NCBI GenBank assembly: GCA_031422295.1
Contig: JANOQM010000099.1
Coordinates: 101,749-165,748, forward strand
Length of the DNA: 64,000 nucleotides
Origin: JANOMH01 sp031422295
GTDB lineage: Bacteria > Pseudomonadota > Alphaproteobacteria > Rhodobacterales > Rhodobacteraceae
Direction: 5' to 3'
Shown here: piece after piece, positions 52,710-61,978 of the stretch
Layout: each line of letters begins with the position of its first letter
Position numbering within the stretch: position 1 is the stretch's first letter
The notes under the pieces: generated by a model
The model's input: only the letters and a program-made list of their open reading frames with translations
What the model was told of the DNA's origin: nothing
Databases searched by the model: none
Position numbers and translations under genes: made by a program

Positions 52710-53411
52710 ATGTCGAAAATCGCGTTGGTAGACGACGACAGGAATATCCTGACGTCCGTGGCCATGACTCTTGAGGCCGAAGGCTTTGAGGTTGATACCT
52801 ATAATGATGGTCAGTCGGCCTTGGATGCGTTCAACAAACGCATGCCGGATATGGCGGTTCTGGACATCAAGATGCCGCGCATGGACGGGATGGACCTGCT
52901 GCAACGCCTGCGCCAGAAATCCAGCATGCCAGTGATCTTTCTCACGTCGAAAGACGATGAGATTGACGAGGTTCTGGGTTTGCGGATGGGGGCTGATGAT
53001 TATGTCAAAAAGCCGTTCAGCCAACGCCTGCTGGTCGAACGCATCCGCGCGCTGTTGCGCCGTCAGGATGTGATTTCCGGCGAAATCGTTGATACATCTG
53101 AAGAAAACAAGGTGATGTCACGCGGCCATTTGTCGATGGACCCTTTGCGCCATGCGGTGAAATGGAAAGGGCGCGATGTGTCCCTGACCGTGACTGAATT
53201 CCTGCTGTTGCAGGCCCTCGCTCAACGCCCCGGTTTCGTTAAATCGCGCGATCAGCTGATGGATGTGGCCTATGACGACCAAGTCTATGTCGATGACCGG
53301 ACCATCGACAGCCATATCAAACGCCTGCGCAAGAAGATGCGCACCGCCGATGATGATTTTTCGGCGATCGAGACGCTATACGGCATCGGATACCGCTACA
53401 ACGAAGAGTAG
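52710..53411 (+). CDS. chvI: Response regulator ChvI
   Basis: OmpR-type regulator of 233 residues: receiver ALVDDDRNIL with phospho-acceptor Asp52 in VLDIKMP and conserved Lys in DYVKKPF; C-terminal winged HTH (VSLTVTEFLLLQALAQRPG, DRTIDSHIKRLRKKM). Works with ChvG in acid/envelope stress and symbiosis/virulence gene control in alphaproteobacteria. Three bases before chvG. Confidence 0.94.
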   Translation: MSKIALVDDDRNILTSVAMTLEAEGFEVDTYNDGQSALDAFNKRMPDMAVLDIKMPRMDGMDLLQRLRQKSSMPVIFLTSKDDEIDEVLGLRMGADDYVKKPFSQRLLVERIRALLRRQDVISGEIVDTSEENKVMSRGHLSMDPLRHAVKWKGRDVSLTVTEFLLLQALAQRPGFVKSRDQLMDVAYDDQVYVDDRTIDSHIKRLRKKMRTADDDFSAIETLYGIGYRYNEE

Positions 53412-53414
53412 GCG

Positions 53415-55175
53415 ATGACGGCCCTGCCCAATATTGACGTGCGCGACCTGAATTCGGTCCGGAGAGCTGCAGCGCAGGTGTCCGGGCCGCGCCTGACCAC
53501 AGGTGACGTGGTTCTGGGCGATGACTGGATTGCCCCCGACAGTGCTGCCGAACGGCAACTGACCGAGAGCCGCCGTAAACGCGGGTTGCTGACGCTGAAC
53601 CGGTCGCCTTTGGCCCGCAAAATCATTACCTTCAATCTGGTGGCGCTGATCCTGCTGGTCGCAGGCACGCTGTATCTGACCCCATCGCGTGACAATCTGG
53701 CATTTCAACGCGCTACGGGACTGGTCAGCGAGGCGGAACTGGTCGGCGATGTATTCGAGGCCCAATTGCCAACCGGCGTGCCGGTCAATCTGGCAACGGG
53801 CGACGGCATTGATCCAGCGGCGACACTGGCGGGGCTGCATTTGCGCGGCGGCGTCGAGGTTTTTCTGTTCGATCCGACCCAAGCCCTGATCGGGCAGGCC
53901 GCAGCCCCGCTGGAACTGACCCCGGTGGCAGGCCTGAACCGCGATCTGGGCGGCACACTGATTACCGATTTGCTAAACACTGCATGGGAGGGGTTGGCCG
54001 GTATTTTGGCTCCCTCCTCCAGCGATACGGCGGCATTTGATGCAGTCTCGTTGGCGACGGAAATGGTTGCGGGGGCCTTGGTCAACGGCACTAGTGTGGA
54101 AAACAAGACTGACGCCCAAGGCCGCACGATATTTGCCGTGGCCACCCCGATCCGCCATAACGGAATGGCAGTTGGCGTGATTGCGATGACCAGTGCCGCC
54201 GGAGAGATTGACCGGCTGGTCCGCCGCGAGCGTGAACAGGTGCTGCAGATGTTCGTGATTGGCGTGTTGGTGTCCATCGGCCTCAGCCTTGTTCTGGCCT
54301 CGACCATTGCCAACCCGATTGCCGATCTGGCCGCCGCTGCCGAACTGGGGCGCGACCGCAATGCGCGCAAGATGTCGCCCAGCCGCATTCGCATCCCTGA
54401 TCTGACCGGCCGCCCGGACGAGATTGGGCGGTTGTCCGGTGCATTGCGCGGCATGGTCGCCGCCTTGTATGAACGCATTGAAGGCAATGAACAATTTGCC
54501 GCCGATGTGGCGCATGAAATCAAGAATCCGCTGGCGTCATTACGGTCCGCCGTTGGCACATTGGGGATGGTGACCCGCGAAGATCAGCGCGCAAAAATGC
54601 TGGAAGTTATCGAACATGACGTGCGGCGACTGGACCGGCTGGTCAGTGATATTGCCAATGCGTCCCGGTTGGACAGCGAACTGGTCAAGGAAGAAGAGCA
54701 GCCGATTGACCTGCTGAAAATGCTGGGCAATCTGAATGAGTTTCTGGGCAAGGAAGCGGCCCTGAAGGGCATCGATTTTATCGCCGATATGCCGTCACAG
54801 GCCATCATTATCATGGGGCTTGAGGGGCGGTTGGCGCAGGTTTTCGTCAATATCATCACCAATGCGATTTCGTTCTGCGAAGACGGCGATGCGATCCGCA
54901 TCTGGGTGCGTAAACGCGAAAACCGGGTGCTGGTGGTGGTCGAAGATACCGGTCCGGGCATTCCCGACGCGGCCCTGACCAAAGTATTTCAGCGGTTCTA
55001 TTCGGAACGCCCCGCAGGCGATTTCGGCAATAACTCCGGCCTTGGTCTGGCGATTTCCAAACAGATCATCGAGGCGCATGGTGGTGTGATCTGGGCCGAA
55101 AATATCCGGCCAACCGAAGCCGATCCGACATCAGAGCCGTTGGGTGCGCGCTTTGTCGTGGGCCTGCCGGTCTGA
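53415..55175 (+). CDS. chvG: Sensor histidine kinase ChvG
   Basis: A 586-residue membrane kinase: cytoplasmic N-tail, TM1 about 70-90, a periplasmic sensor to about 275, TM2 about 278-298, HAMP, phospho-His367 in VAHEIKNPLASL, then HATPase with NIITNAISFC, EDTGPGIPD and NNSGLGLAIS. In other alphaproteobacteria a periplasmic repressor ExoR binds ChvG; none is seen here. It leads straight into hprK. Confidence 0.94.
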   Translation: MTALPNIDVRDLNSVRRAAAQVSGPRLTTGDVVLGDDWIAPDSAAERQLTESRRKRGLLTLNRSPLARKIITFNLVALILLVAGTLYLTPSRDNLAFQRATGLVSEAELVGDVFEAQLPTGVPVNLATGDGIDPAATLAGLHLRGGVEVFLFDPTQALIGQAAAPLELTPVAGLNRDLGGTLITDLLNTAWEGLAGILAPSSSDTAAFDAVSLATEMVAGALVNGTSVENKTDAQGRTIFAVATPIRHNGMAVGVIAMTSAAGEIDRLVRREREQVLQMFVIGVLVSIGLSLVLASTIANPIADLAAAAELGRDRNARKMSPSRIRIPDLTGRPDEIGRLSGALRGMVAALYERIEGNEQFAADVAHEIKNPLASLRSAVGTLGMVTREDQRAKMLEVIEHDVRRLDRLVSDIANASRLDSELVKEEEQPIDLLKMLGNLNEFLGKEAALKGIDFIADMPSQAIIIMGLEGRLAQVFVNIITNAISFCEDGDAIRIWVRKRENRVLVVVEDTGPGIPDAALTKVFQRFYSERPAGDFGNNSGLGLAISKQIIEAHGGVIWAENIRPTEADPTSEPLGARFVVGLPV

Positions 55176-55182
55176 TGCCCGG

Positions 55183-55614
55183 ATGGCCCATGCTGTAACG
55201 CCGGTCACGATCCATGCGACGACAGTGGCGTGGCACGCGCAGGCCGTGACGATTACCGGGGCGGCGGGCAGCGGGAAATCGGCGCTGGGGCTGCAACTGA
55301 TGGCGCTGGGATGCGAGTTGGTGGCCGATGACCAAACCGTGCTAACCCTGCATGACCATCGTTTGTGGGCCACCTGCCCCGCCGCGATCCATGGGCTGAT
55401 CGAGGCGCGGTTTGTCGGGATATTGCAGGCTGTTCCATGCCTGACCGCCGTTGTCAGTCTGGCGATCACCATGGATGTGGTTGAAACCGAACGGCTGCCG
55501 CCCGACCGCGACGTGACCTATCTGGGGATTACGCTACCTTTGCTTCACAAATCCGAGACGGGCCATTTTGCCGCCGCAGTCTTGCAGTATCTTAAGCAGG
55601 GTCGGAGGTCATGA
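55183..55614 (+). CDS. hprK: Short HPr kinase/phosphorylase
   Basis: A 143-residue form lacking the N-terminal domain, as usual in alphaproteobacteria. P-loop GAAGSGKS at 26-33, LVADDQTVL and the GLIEARFVGI signature of HprK. It phosphorylates HPr at Ser46. ATG at 55183, 7 bases after chvG; stop overlaps rapZ. Confidence 0.9.
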   Translation: MAHAVTPVTIHATTVAWHAQAVTITGAAGSGKSALGLQLMALGCELVADDQTVLTLHDHRLWATCPAAIHGLIEARFVGILQAVPCLTAVVSLAITMDVVETERLPPDRDVTYLGITLPLLHKSETGHFAAAVLQYLKQGRRS

Positions 55615-56555
55615 TGTCCACACCTGTTGTCTTCCTTGCGCCCAGCCCGGCCGGCATTGGCCAGCAGCGCATTGTCCTTGTGACCGGGCCGTCGGGCGCG
55701 GGCAGGTCAACTGCGATCAACGCGCTAGAGGATCTGGGCTATGAGGTGATCGACAACCTGCCTTTGTCGCTGTTGTCGCGCCTGATTGACGGCCCGCCTT
55801 TGGCCCGCCCGATGGCGCTGGGCATTGACGTGCGCAACCGCGATTTTGGCACAGATGCGCTGATTGAGGCGATTGATAAACTGGCCGCCCGCGACGATAT
55901 CGCCGAACAGGTACTGTATCTGGATTGCGAAGAAGACGAGTTGGTCCGCCGCTATTCCGAAACCCGCAGGCGCCATCCGCTTGCCCCCAATGACCCGCCG
56001 CTGGACGGTATTCGGCGCGAACGGGAATTGCTGGTCCCGATCCGTGCCCGCGCCGATGTGCTGATCGATTCGGGCGGCCTGACCCCGCATGAATTGCGCG
56101 CCGAGGTCGAAAGCTGGTTTGCCCCCGAAGAAGGCCGCAGTCTGGGCATTACGATCCAGTCGTTTTCCTATAAACGCGGTCTGCCCCGTGGCCTTGATAT
56201 CATCATGGATTGCCGGTTTCTGCGCAATCCGCATTGGGAGCCGTCCCTGCGTGGTCAGGATGGCCGCGATGCAGGGGTTGATGCCCATGTCGCCGCCGAC
56301 CCGCGCTTTGGCCCGTTCTTTGACCAGATACTGGCCATGACCACACTTTTGTTGCCCGCCTACCGCGACGAGGGCAAATCGCATCTGTCCATCGGGTTTG
56401 GGTGTACCGGCGGGCAACACCGTTCCGTCACAGTGGCCGAAAGACTGGCCAAAGCCCTTGCAGAGGACGGGTGGCAAGTATCTAAGCGGCACAGGGAATT
56501 GGAACGTCGGGCCGGGGCTGCGGCCTTGCCTGAAAAACGAGGACGTGACGCGTGA
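55611..56555 (+). CDS. rapZ: RNase adapter/P-loop protein RapZ
   Basis: A 314-residue ATP-binding protein: GPSGAGRSTAINALEDLGYE (Walker A with Arg in place of Lys), DVRNRDF, HPLAPNDPPLDGI and the C-terminal SFGYKRG-like SFSYKRGLPRGLDI and GCTGGQHRSV blocks. In enterobacteria it controls GlmZ sRNA decay; its target here is unknown. ATGA overlap on both sides. Confidence 0.92.
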   Translation: MMSTPVVFLAPSPAGIGQQRIVLVTGPSGAGRSTAINALEDLGYEVIDNLPLSLLSRLIDGPPLARPMALGIDVRNRDFGTDALIEAIDKLAARDDIAEQVLYLDCEEDELVRRYSETRRRHPLAPNDPPLDGIRRERELLVPIRARADVLIDSGGLTPHELRAEVESWFAPEEGRSLGITIQSFSYKRGLPRGLDIIMDCRFLRNPHWEPSLRGQDGRDAGVDAHVAADPRFGPFFDQILAMTTLLLPAYRDEGKSHLSIGFGCTGGQHRSVTVAERLAKALAEDGWQVSKRHRELERRAGAAALPEKRGRDA

Positions 56556-56956
56556 TCGGTATCGTGATCGTGGCGCATGGTGGACTGGCGCGGGAATACC
56601 TGTCGGCGGTTGAACATGTGTTAGGGCGGCAGACGGGGGTGGCAACAATTGCCACTGGCCCCGAGGATGACCGTGCGGCCAAACAGACCGAAATCTGTGC
56701 AGCGGCGGACGCTGTTGATACCGGCGACGGCGTGGTCATTGTCACCGACATGTTTGGCGGATCGCCGTCCAATCTGTCCCTGCGCGCCTGTTCACCCCAA
56801 AATCGGCGGATCATGTATGGTGCGAATTTGCCGATGCTGATCAAACTGACCAAATTCCGGGGCCGGCCCGTGACCGAGGCGGTTAGTGCGGCCCTGACCG
56901 CTGGCCGCAAATACATTGACAGTCACGCAGTTGACGCCGAAATGGGCCAGATTTGA
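56552..56956 (+). CDS. PTS EIIA component, mannose family
   Basis: A 134-residue EIIA(Man)-type domain with phospho-His9 in IVIVAHGGLAREY and the DMFGGSPSN loop. No EIIB/EIIC partners nearby, so it belongs to an incomplete regulatory PTS. A GTG start at 56552 overlaps rapZ; stop overlaps HPr. Confidence 0.92.
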   Translation: MIGIVIVAHGGLAREYLSAVEHVLGRQTGVATIATGPEDDRAAKQTEICAAADAVDTGDGVVIVTDMFGGSPSNLSLRACSPQNRRIMYGANLPMLIKLTKFRGRPVTEAVSAALTAGRKYIDSHAVDAEMGQI

Positions 56957-57222
56957 CTGCGATGCGGCTGCAAATCATCAATATCAAGGGGCTGCACGCC
57001 CGTGCGTCCGCCAAGCTGGTGGAAACTGTCGAACGGTTTGACGCGACGGCACTGATCAGCAAAGACGGCCAGACCGCGTCGGGTGACAGCATCATGGGGC
57101 TTTTGATGTTGGCAGCCTCAAACGGAACCTTTATTGAGGTCGAAACAAAGGGTGCCCAGGCCGGGGAATTGGCCAGCGCCATTGCGGCCCTTGTGGCCAC
57201 TAAATTTGGCGAAGGTGACTAG
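56953..57222 (+). CDS. ptsH: HPr phosphocarrier protein
   Basis: An 89-residue HPr: phospho-His15 in KGLHARASAKL and regulatory Ser46 in GDSIMGLLML, the site of the adjacent HprK. It links EI/PEP to EIIA and to ChvG/ChvI and carbon control. No ptsI in the window. Confidence 0.95.
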   Translation: MTAMRLQIINIKGLHARASAKLVETVERFDATALISKDGQTASGDSIMGLLMLAASNGTFIEVETKGAQAGELASAIAALVATKFGEGD

Positions 57223-57259
57223 CACCCCGCCGGACAATACCCGAGGGGACAAGGCTGCG

Positions 57260-58141
57260 GTGACCGATATCACGACCCGGAACATCTCGGCCCGCAGGGC
57301 GAAACTATCGTCCGCGCCCCGCGTCTATGACCGCCGGTCGCTGACCTATTCCAACACGTTTGAAAGTCCGTTCAAACGCAACGCCATCCGCGTGATGGAA
57401 TGGATGACCGGCAAGATCACCATCATCCGCCGGATCCGCGAATTTGAACGGCGTGGGCCGCCTGCGGGGCAGGCGTTCTGGCGCGCCTGCTTGGACGTGA
57501 TGGGTGTCGATCTGCTGACGCCTGATGCGCAATTGCGCCAGATTCCGGCAACCGGGCCGGTGATATTGGTCGCCAATCATCCGCATGGCCTGGTCGATGG
57601 TATGATTCTGGCCGATATGGTGGGCCGGGTCCGCACCGATTACCGCATTCTCACCCGGTCATTGCTGACCGGCATTGACGAAGCTGCCGCCAGTTTCATG
57701 ATCCCGGTGCCTTTCCCGCACGAGGCTGATGCCCAGCGCAAAATGCTTGAAATGCGGTCTGTGGCGATTGAGCATCTGAAACGCGGTGGTCTGATTGCGC
57801 TGTTTCCATCCGGTGTGGTGGCCACATCGCAAACCATGTTTGGCCCGGCGATTGAGGCGGAATGGAATGTGTTTACCGCCAAACTGATCCGCATGTCCGG
57901 GGCGACCGTTGTGCCGACCTATTTTTCCGGGTCGAATTCCCGCGCCTATCAGATCGCCAACCGGCTGTCGCCGACCCTGCGGCAGGGCCTTTTGTTGCAT
58001 GAGATCGTCCATTCACTGGACAAGCCGCAATGCCCGATTGTCGGCGCACCGATCAGCCCGGCTGAAATGGCAGAACGCGCCGGTGACCCACGCGCGTTTA
58101 TGGCCTGGCTGCGGGACCGGACATTGGCGCTGAAAGGTTAA
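57260..58141 (+). CDS. Lysophospholipid/lipid acyltransferase-like protein
   Basis: A 293-residue PlsC-type acyltransferase: ILVANHPHGLVDGMI has the N-H-P-x-G form of the H-x4-D box and LIALFPSGVVA the second motif. Start unsure: GTG 57260 (AAGG upstream) or GTG 57215 overlapping ptsH. Likely acts on a glycerolipid or ornithine lipid; exact acceptor unknown. Confidence 0.82.
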   Translation: MTDITTRNISARRAKLSSAPRVYDRRSLTYSNTFESPFKRNAIRVMEWMTGKITIIRRIREFERRGPPAGQAFWRACLDVMGVDLLTPDAQLRQIPATGPVILVANHPHGLVDGMILADMVGRVRTDYRILTRSLLTGIDEAAASFMIPVPFPHEADAQRKMLEMRSVAIEHLKRGGLIALFPSGVVATSQTMFGPAIEAEWNVFTAKLIRMSGATVVPTYFSGSNSRAYQIANRLSPTLRQGLLLHEIVHSLDKPQCPIVGAPISPAEMAERAGDPRAFMAWLRDRTLALKG

Positions 58142-58150
58142 CGCGGCGGC

Positions 58151-59026
58151 CTAGCGGGTGGGCACCGGAACCTCGCCCCGGTAGTCGTAAAACCCGCGCT
58201 GGGTTTTGCGCCCGAGCCAGCCTGCTTCGACATATTTCGTCAGCAGTGGACAAGGCCGGTATTTGGTATCGGCCAGCCCGTCATGCAGGACGTTCATGAT
58301 GGCAAGACAAGTGTCCAGCCCAATGAAATCAGCCAGTTCAAGCGGCCCCATCGGGTGATTGGCCCCCAGTTTCAGCGAAGTGTCGATGGATTTGACCGAC
58401 CCAACCCCTTCATAAAGCGTATAAATCGCCTCGTTGATCATCGGCATCAGGATACGGTTCACGATAAAGGCCGGGAAATCCTCGGAACTGGAGGCGGTTT
58501 TACCCAGCCGGTCCACGACCCCCAGACAGGTATCAAAGGTGGGTTTATCGGTGGCAATCCCCCGGATCAATTCGACCAGCTGCATCACCGGAACCGGATT
58601 CATGAAATGAAATCCCATGAATTTTTCCGGCCTGTCGGTGCGCGCGGCCAGCCGCGTGATCGAGATGGACGAGGTATTCGAGGTTAATATCGTCTCGGGT
58701 TTCAGATGCGGCAGCAGGGTTTCAAATATCGTGTGTTTGACTGCTTCTTTTTCAGTTGCGGCCTCGATAATCAGGTCGGCTTGACCCAGATCAGTCAGGG
58801 TTTGGGTGCCGGAAATCCGGGCGAGCGCATCGGTTTTAGCCGCCGCTGTGATCACGTTCCGGCTGACTTGGCGGTCCAGATTTTTGGTGATGACCGTGCG
58901 GGCCGCGTCCAGCGCATCTTTGCTGATGTCGGTGATCAGCACATCATAGCCTGCCAAAGCAAAGACATGGGCAATGCCGTTGCCCATCTGACCCGCCCCG
59001 ACAATGCCAACCTTCTGGATGCTCAT
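58151..59026 (-). CDS. 3-hydroxybutyryl-CoA dehydrogenase
   Basis: A 291-residue NAD(P)-dependent 3-hydroxyacyl-CoA dehydrogenase: GIVGAGQMGNGIAHVF Rossmann loop, IEAATEKEAVK, HFMNPVPVMQLVE with catalytic His, and NHPMGPLELADFIGLD. Used in butyrate/PHB or ethylmalonyl-CoA metabolism. Faces the DUF6473 gene. Confidence 0.93.
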   Translation of the reverse strand: MSIQKVGIVGAGQMGNGIAHVFALAGYDVLITDISKDALDAARTVITKNLDRQVSRNVITAAAKTDALARISGTQTLTDLGQADLIIEAATEKEAVKHTIFETLLPHLKPETILTSNTSSISITRLAARTDRPEKFMGFHFMNPVPVMQLVELIRGIATDKPTFDTCLGVVDRLGKTASSSEDFPAFIVNRILMPMINEAIYTLYEGVGSVKSIDTSLKLGANHPMGPLELADFIGLDTCLAIMNVLHDGLADTKYRPCPLLTKYVEAGWLGRKTQRGFYDYRGEVPVPTR

Positions 59027-59176
59027 CTAACCCGTCCCTTTTTCTGCACGCGCAACATAGGCCCCCGGCCAGACAGCGGAAACCCGTAAAATCCACCTCA
59101 AACCCGGCCTTTAGCACTTTCGCAAGGGTTTGCAGCGAATCTGCATCGTGGTGAGATATCTATAGTGGTGGGAACC

Positions 59177-60016
59177 ATGAAACATGACACGCTAGGAGAA
59201 GCGGGGCTAAGCTATGCCCCGTGCCGATATGGAACGTCCCGAATCCTGTTCAGGGGGCCGCGCCGCCCGCTGGATGGGGGCTATATCGCCTTTATCGGCG
59301 GCACTGAAACCTATGGCAGGTTCATTGAAAACCCGTTTCCGGCGCTGGTCGAGGCTGCATTGGGCGATGTCTGCGTTAACTTTGGCATGATCAATGCCAG
59401 CGTCGATGCCTTTGCCAATGAGCCCACCGTTTTGGCCGCCTGCCATGATGCCCGCCTGAATGTGGTGCAGGTGATGGGCGCACAAAATCTGTCAAACCGG
59501 TTTTATACCGTGCATCCGCGCCGCAATGACCGGTTTCTGAGCGCCTCGACTGTGCTGCGCGCGATTTATCCGGATGTGGATTTTTCGGACTTCTGCTTTA
59601 CCCGCCATATGCTGAGCACGCTATACACCCGGTCCCCCGACCGGTTCGAGATTGTGAGGCTGGAGTTGGAGGCCGCGTGGCTGGCGCGGATGACGACATT
59701 CCTGAATGAGATCGGCAAAAATACCTATCTGCTATGGTTTGCCGGGCATTTGCCGTCGGACGGCCGGTGGGACAACCGATCAAGCCCGTTTAGCGCCGAT
59801 CCGCTGTTTGTGACCCGCCGGATGATTGACAGCCTGCGCCAGCATGTGCGCGGGGTCGTCATGGTGCAGCCGTCTGCGCGGGCGATTGCGGGCGGAACCG
59901 ACGGGATGTTCTTTTCCCCGATGCAAGCCATCGCGGCGGCCGAGACCATGAGCATTCTGGCCCATCAAGAGGCGTCAGCCGCATTGGTGGGTGCGATCCG
60001 GGCCACCAGCTCCTGA
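59177..60016 (+). CDS. DUF6473-like protein of unknown function
   Basis: A 279-residue protein. N-terminal LSYAPCRYGTSRILFRGPRR and YIAFIGGTETYGRF, then a GINASVD-like GMINASVDAF strand, recall an SGNH-like alpha/beta fold; I place it in DUF6473 with moderate confidence. ATG 59177 is preferred over GTG 59165. No signal peptide. It ends just before a terminator. Confidence 0.75.
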   Translation: MKHDTLGEAGLSYAPCRYGTSRILFRGPRRPLDGGYIAFIGGTETYGRFIENPFPALVEAALGDVCVNFGMINASVDAFANEPTVLAACHDARLNVVQVMGAQNLSNRFYTVHPRRNDRFLSASTVLRAIYPDVDFSDFCFTRHMLSTLYTRSPDRFEIVRLELEAAWLARMTTFLNEIGKNTYLLWFAGHLPSDGRWDNRSSPFSADPLFVTRRMIDSLRQHVRGVVMVQPSARAIAGGTDGMFFSPMQAIAAAETMSILAHQEASAALVGAIRATSS

Positions 60017-60022
60017 ATACTT

Positions 60023-60050
60023 AAAGGCCCGCCAGTTCTGGCGGGCCTTT
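60023..60050. terminator. Terminator between DUF6473 gene and etfA
   Basis: Perfect 13-bp stem AAAGGCCCGCCAG / CTGGCGGGCCTTT with a 2-base centre. The T-tract is short on both strands. It lies in the 53-base gap between convergent genes and could serve both. Confidence 0.75.
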
Positions 60051-60069
60051 AAGAAAAAATTGCGTCGGA

Positions 60070-60996
60070 TCAGAGCTTTGCAGTCAGTTCTGGCAAGGCA
60101 GTGAACAGATCGGCGACCAATCCGAAATCGGCCACCTGAAAGATCGGCGCCTCTTCGTCTTTGTTAATCGCCACGATCACCTTGCTGTCCTTCATGCCCG
60201 CCAGATGCTGGATAGCGCCGGAAATCCCGACCGCAACATACAGGTCGGGGGCCACCACTTTGCCAGTTTGTCCGACCTGCCAATCGTTCGGGGCATAGCC
60301 GCTGTCTACCGCAGCCCGCGATGCGCCAACGGCAGCACCCAATTTGTCGGCAAGCGCCTCGATAATCGCGAAATCATCCTTGGATCCGACGCCACGCCCA
60401 CCCGAGACAACAATCCCTGCGCTGGTCAGTTCGGGTCGGTCAGACGATGCGACCCGGTCTTCGATCCATTCCGACAAAACCGCGCCATCAGTGCCGCTGA
60501 TGTTGGTAATCGGGGCAAACCCGCCCAGCCCTACGGCGTCAAAGCCTGCGGTTCGGATGGTCATGACTTTGACCGCGTCCAAAGATTTCACCGTCTGAAT
60601 GGCATTTCCCGCATAAATCGGGCGTTCAAACGTGTCGGCGTCGATAACTTTGGTCACTTCCGACAGGACCATCACGTCAAGCAGAGCTGCCGCACGGGGC
60701 AGCACGCTTTTGGCGAAAGAAGTCGAGGCGGCGGCGATGTGGTCATAGTCCTTGGCCAATGCGGCAACCAGTGCAGCCGTCGGTTCCGCCATACCGTGGC
60801 ACAGCGCGTGATCGCCTGCGAACAGGACTTTGCTGACCCCGTCCAGCGCGGCAGCCGAGGCCGCCGCTGCATCGCCACCCATGCCCGCAACCAGCACATG
60901 CACTTCGCCCAAGCCGCTGACAGCCGACAGCGTTTTTGCAACCAGATCAACGGCAAGCGCGCCTTCGTTCACTTCGGCCAATACCAGAACAGCCAT
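60070..60996 (-). CDS. etfA: Electron transfer flavoprotein alpha subunit
   Basis: FAD-binding subunit that takes electrons from acyl-CoA dehydrogenases to ETF-quinone oxidoreductase. 308 residues; the FAD domain has GRGVGSKDDFAII, SRAAVDSGYAPNDWQVGQTG, and AVGISGAIQHLAGM. ATG at 60996 overlaps the etfB stop by one base. Confidence 0.95.
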   Translation of the reverse strand: MAVLVLAEVNEGALAVDLVAKTLSAVSGLGEVHVLVAGMGGDAAAASAAALDGVSKVLFAGDHALCHGMAEPTAALVAALAKDYDHIAAASTSFAKSVLPRAAALLDVMVLSEVTKVIDADTFERPIYAGNAIQTVKSLDAVKVMTIRTAGFDAVGLGGFAPITNISGTDGAVLSEWIEDRVASSDRPELTSAGIVVSGGRGVGSKDDFAIIEALADKLGAAVGASRAAVDSGYAPNDWQVGQTGKVVAPDLYVAVGISGAIQHLAGMKDSKVIVAINKDEEAPIFQVADFGLVADLFTALPELTAKL

Positions 60997-61754
60997 CAGA
61001 TTGCTCCCACTTCTTTGAGTTTCGCCACCAGCTCATCAACCGTTTTCACAATGATCCCGGCCTTGCGGGTGCTTGGTTCGATGGTTTTGATCACGGTCAG
61101 ACGCGGGGTGACATCGACGCCGTAATCGGCAGGGGTTTTTTCATCCAGCTGCTTTTTCTTGGCCTTCATGATGTTCGGCAACGACGCATAGCGCGGCTCG
61201 TTCAGACGCAAATCCACTGTCACAATGGCGGGCATTTTCACCTTGATCGACTGCAGTCCGCCATCGACTTCGCGGGTGACGGTGGCATGATCGCCGTCCA
61301 CCGCCAGTTCGGATGCAAAAGTCGCCTGCGACCAGCCCAACAGGGCGGCCAGCATCTGACCCGTCGCATTCATGTCATTATCAATGGCTTGCTTGCCGCA
61401 CAGCACCAGACCGGGGGTTTCTTCGCGCACAATGCCCGCGAGGATTTTGGCCACGGCCAGCGGTTCAATGTCCTGATGCACGTCCTCAGTTGCAATAACC
61501 AGTATCGCCCGGTCCGCACCCATCGCCAAAGCCGTGCGCAGCGTTTCCTGCGCCTGCCGCACGCCAATGGATACAGCGATGACTTCATCGGCTTTGCCAG
61601 CCTCGCGCAGGCGGATCGCCTCTTCGACGGCAATTTCGTCGAATGGGTTCATCGACATTTTGACATTGGCCAGATCGACGCCCGATCCGTCCGCTTTGAC
61701 GCGGACCTTTACGTTATAGTCGATGACACGTTTGACCGGGACCAGAACCTTCAT
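60996..61754 (-). CDS. etfB: Electron transfer flavoprotein beta subunit
   Basis: AMP-binding partner of EtfA, 252 residues: MKVLVPVKRVIDYNVKVRV, NPFDEIAVEEAIRL and GKQAIDNDMNATGQM, plus the C-terminal LPNIMKAKKKQLDEKT recognition loop. ATG 61754 is used for family fit; ATG 61760 has AAGGAG closer (4 bases). Confidence 0.95.
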   Translation of the reverse strand: MKVLVPVKRVIDYNVKVRVKADGSGVDLANVKMSMNPFDEIAVEEAIRLREAGKADEVIAVSIGVRQAQETLRTALAMGADRAILVIATEDVHQDIEPLAVAKILAGIVREETPGLVLCGKQAIDNDMNATGQMLAALLGWSQATFASELAVDGDHATVTREVDGGLQSIKVKMPAIVTVDLRLNEPRYASLPNIMKAKKKQLDEKTPADYGVDVTPRLTVIKTIEPSTRKAGIIVKTVDELVAKLKEVGAI

Positions 61755-61914
61755 CGACATCGCTCTCCTTAGTGCAACACTCACGCAATCTGCTTGGCGC
61801 ATTTGTTAGCGCGACATGATACCGGAAAACAGCACAAAATCGACAAGGCCCGTCGCTTGGACGCCACGTTGAACCGATGGGATTTCCCGGATTGTGGAAT
61901 TTGCCCCTGAAAAC

Positions 61915-61947
61915 AGGCCCAAGCCGGGCCTTGTTTACAAAGCCCGG
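61915..61947 (-). promoter_or_regulatory. Two mutually exclusive hairpins upstream of etfBA
   Basis: On the minus strand a 10-position hairpin (arms at 61924-61933 and 61938-61947, one mismatch) is transcribed first; a second, 6-bp hairpin (61915-61920 with 61926-61931) followed by GTTTTC overlaps it. Only one can form. This resembles an antiterminator/terminator pair. Confidence 0.4.
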
Positions 61948-61978
61948 TCTGGACTGTGGCACGCTGCCGCAGTGCGCG

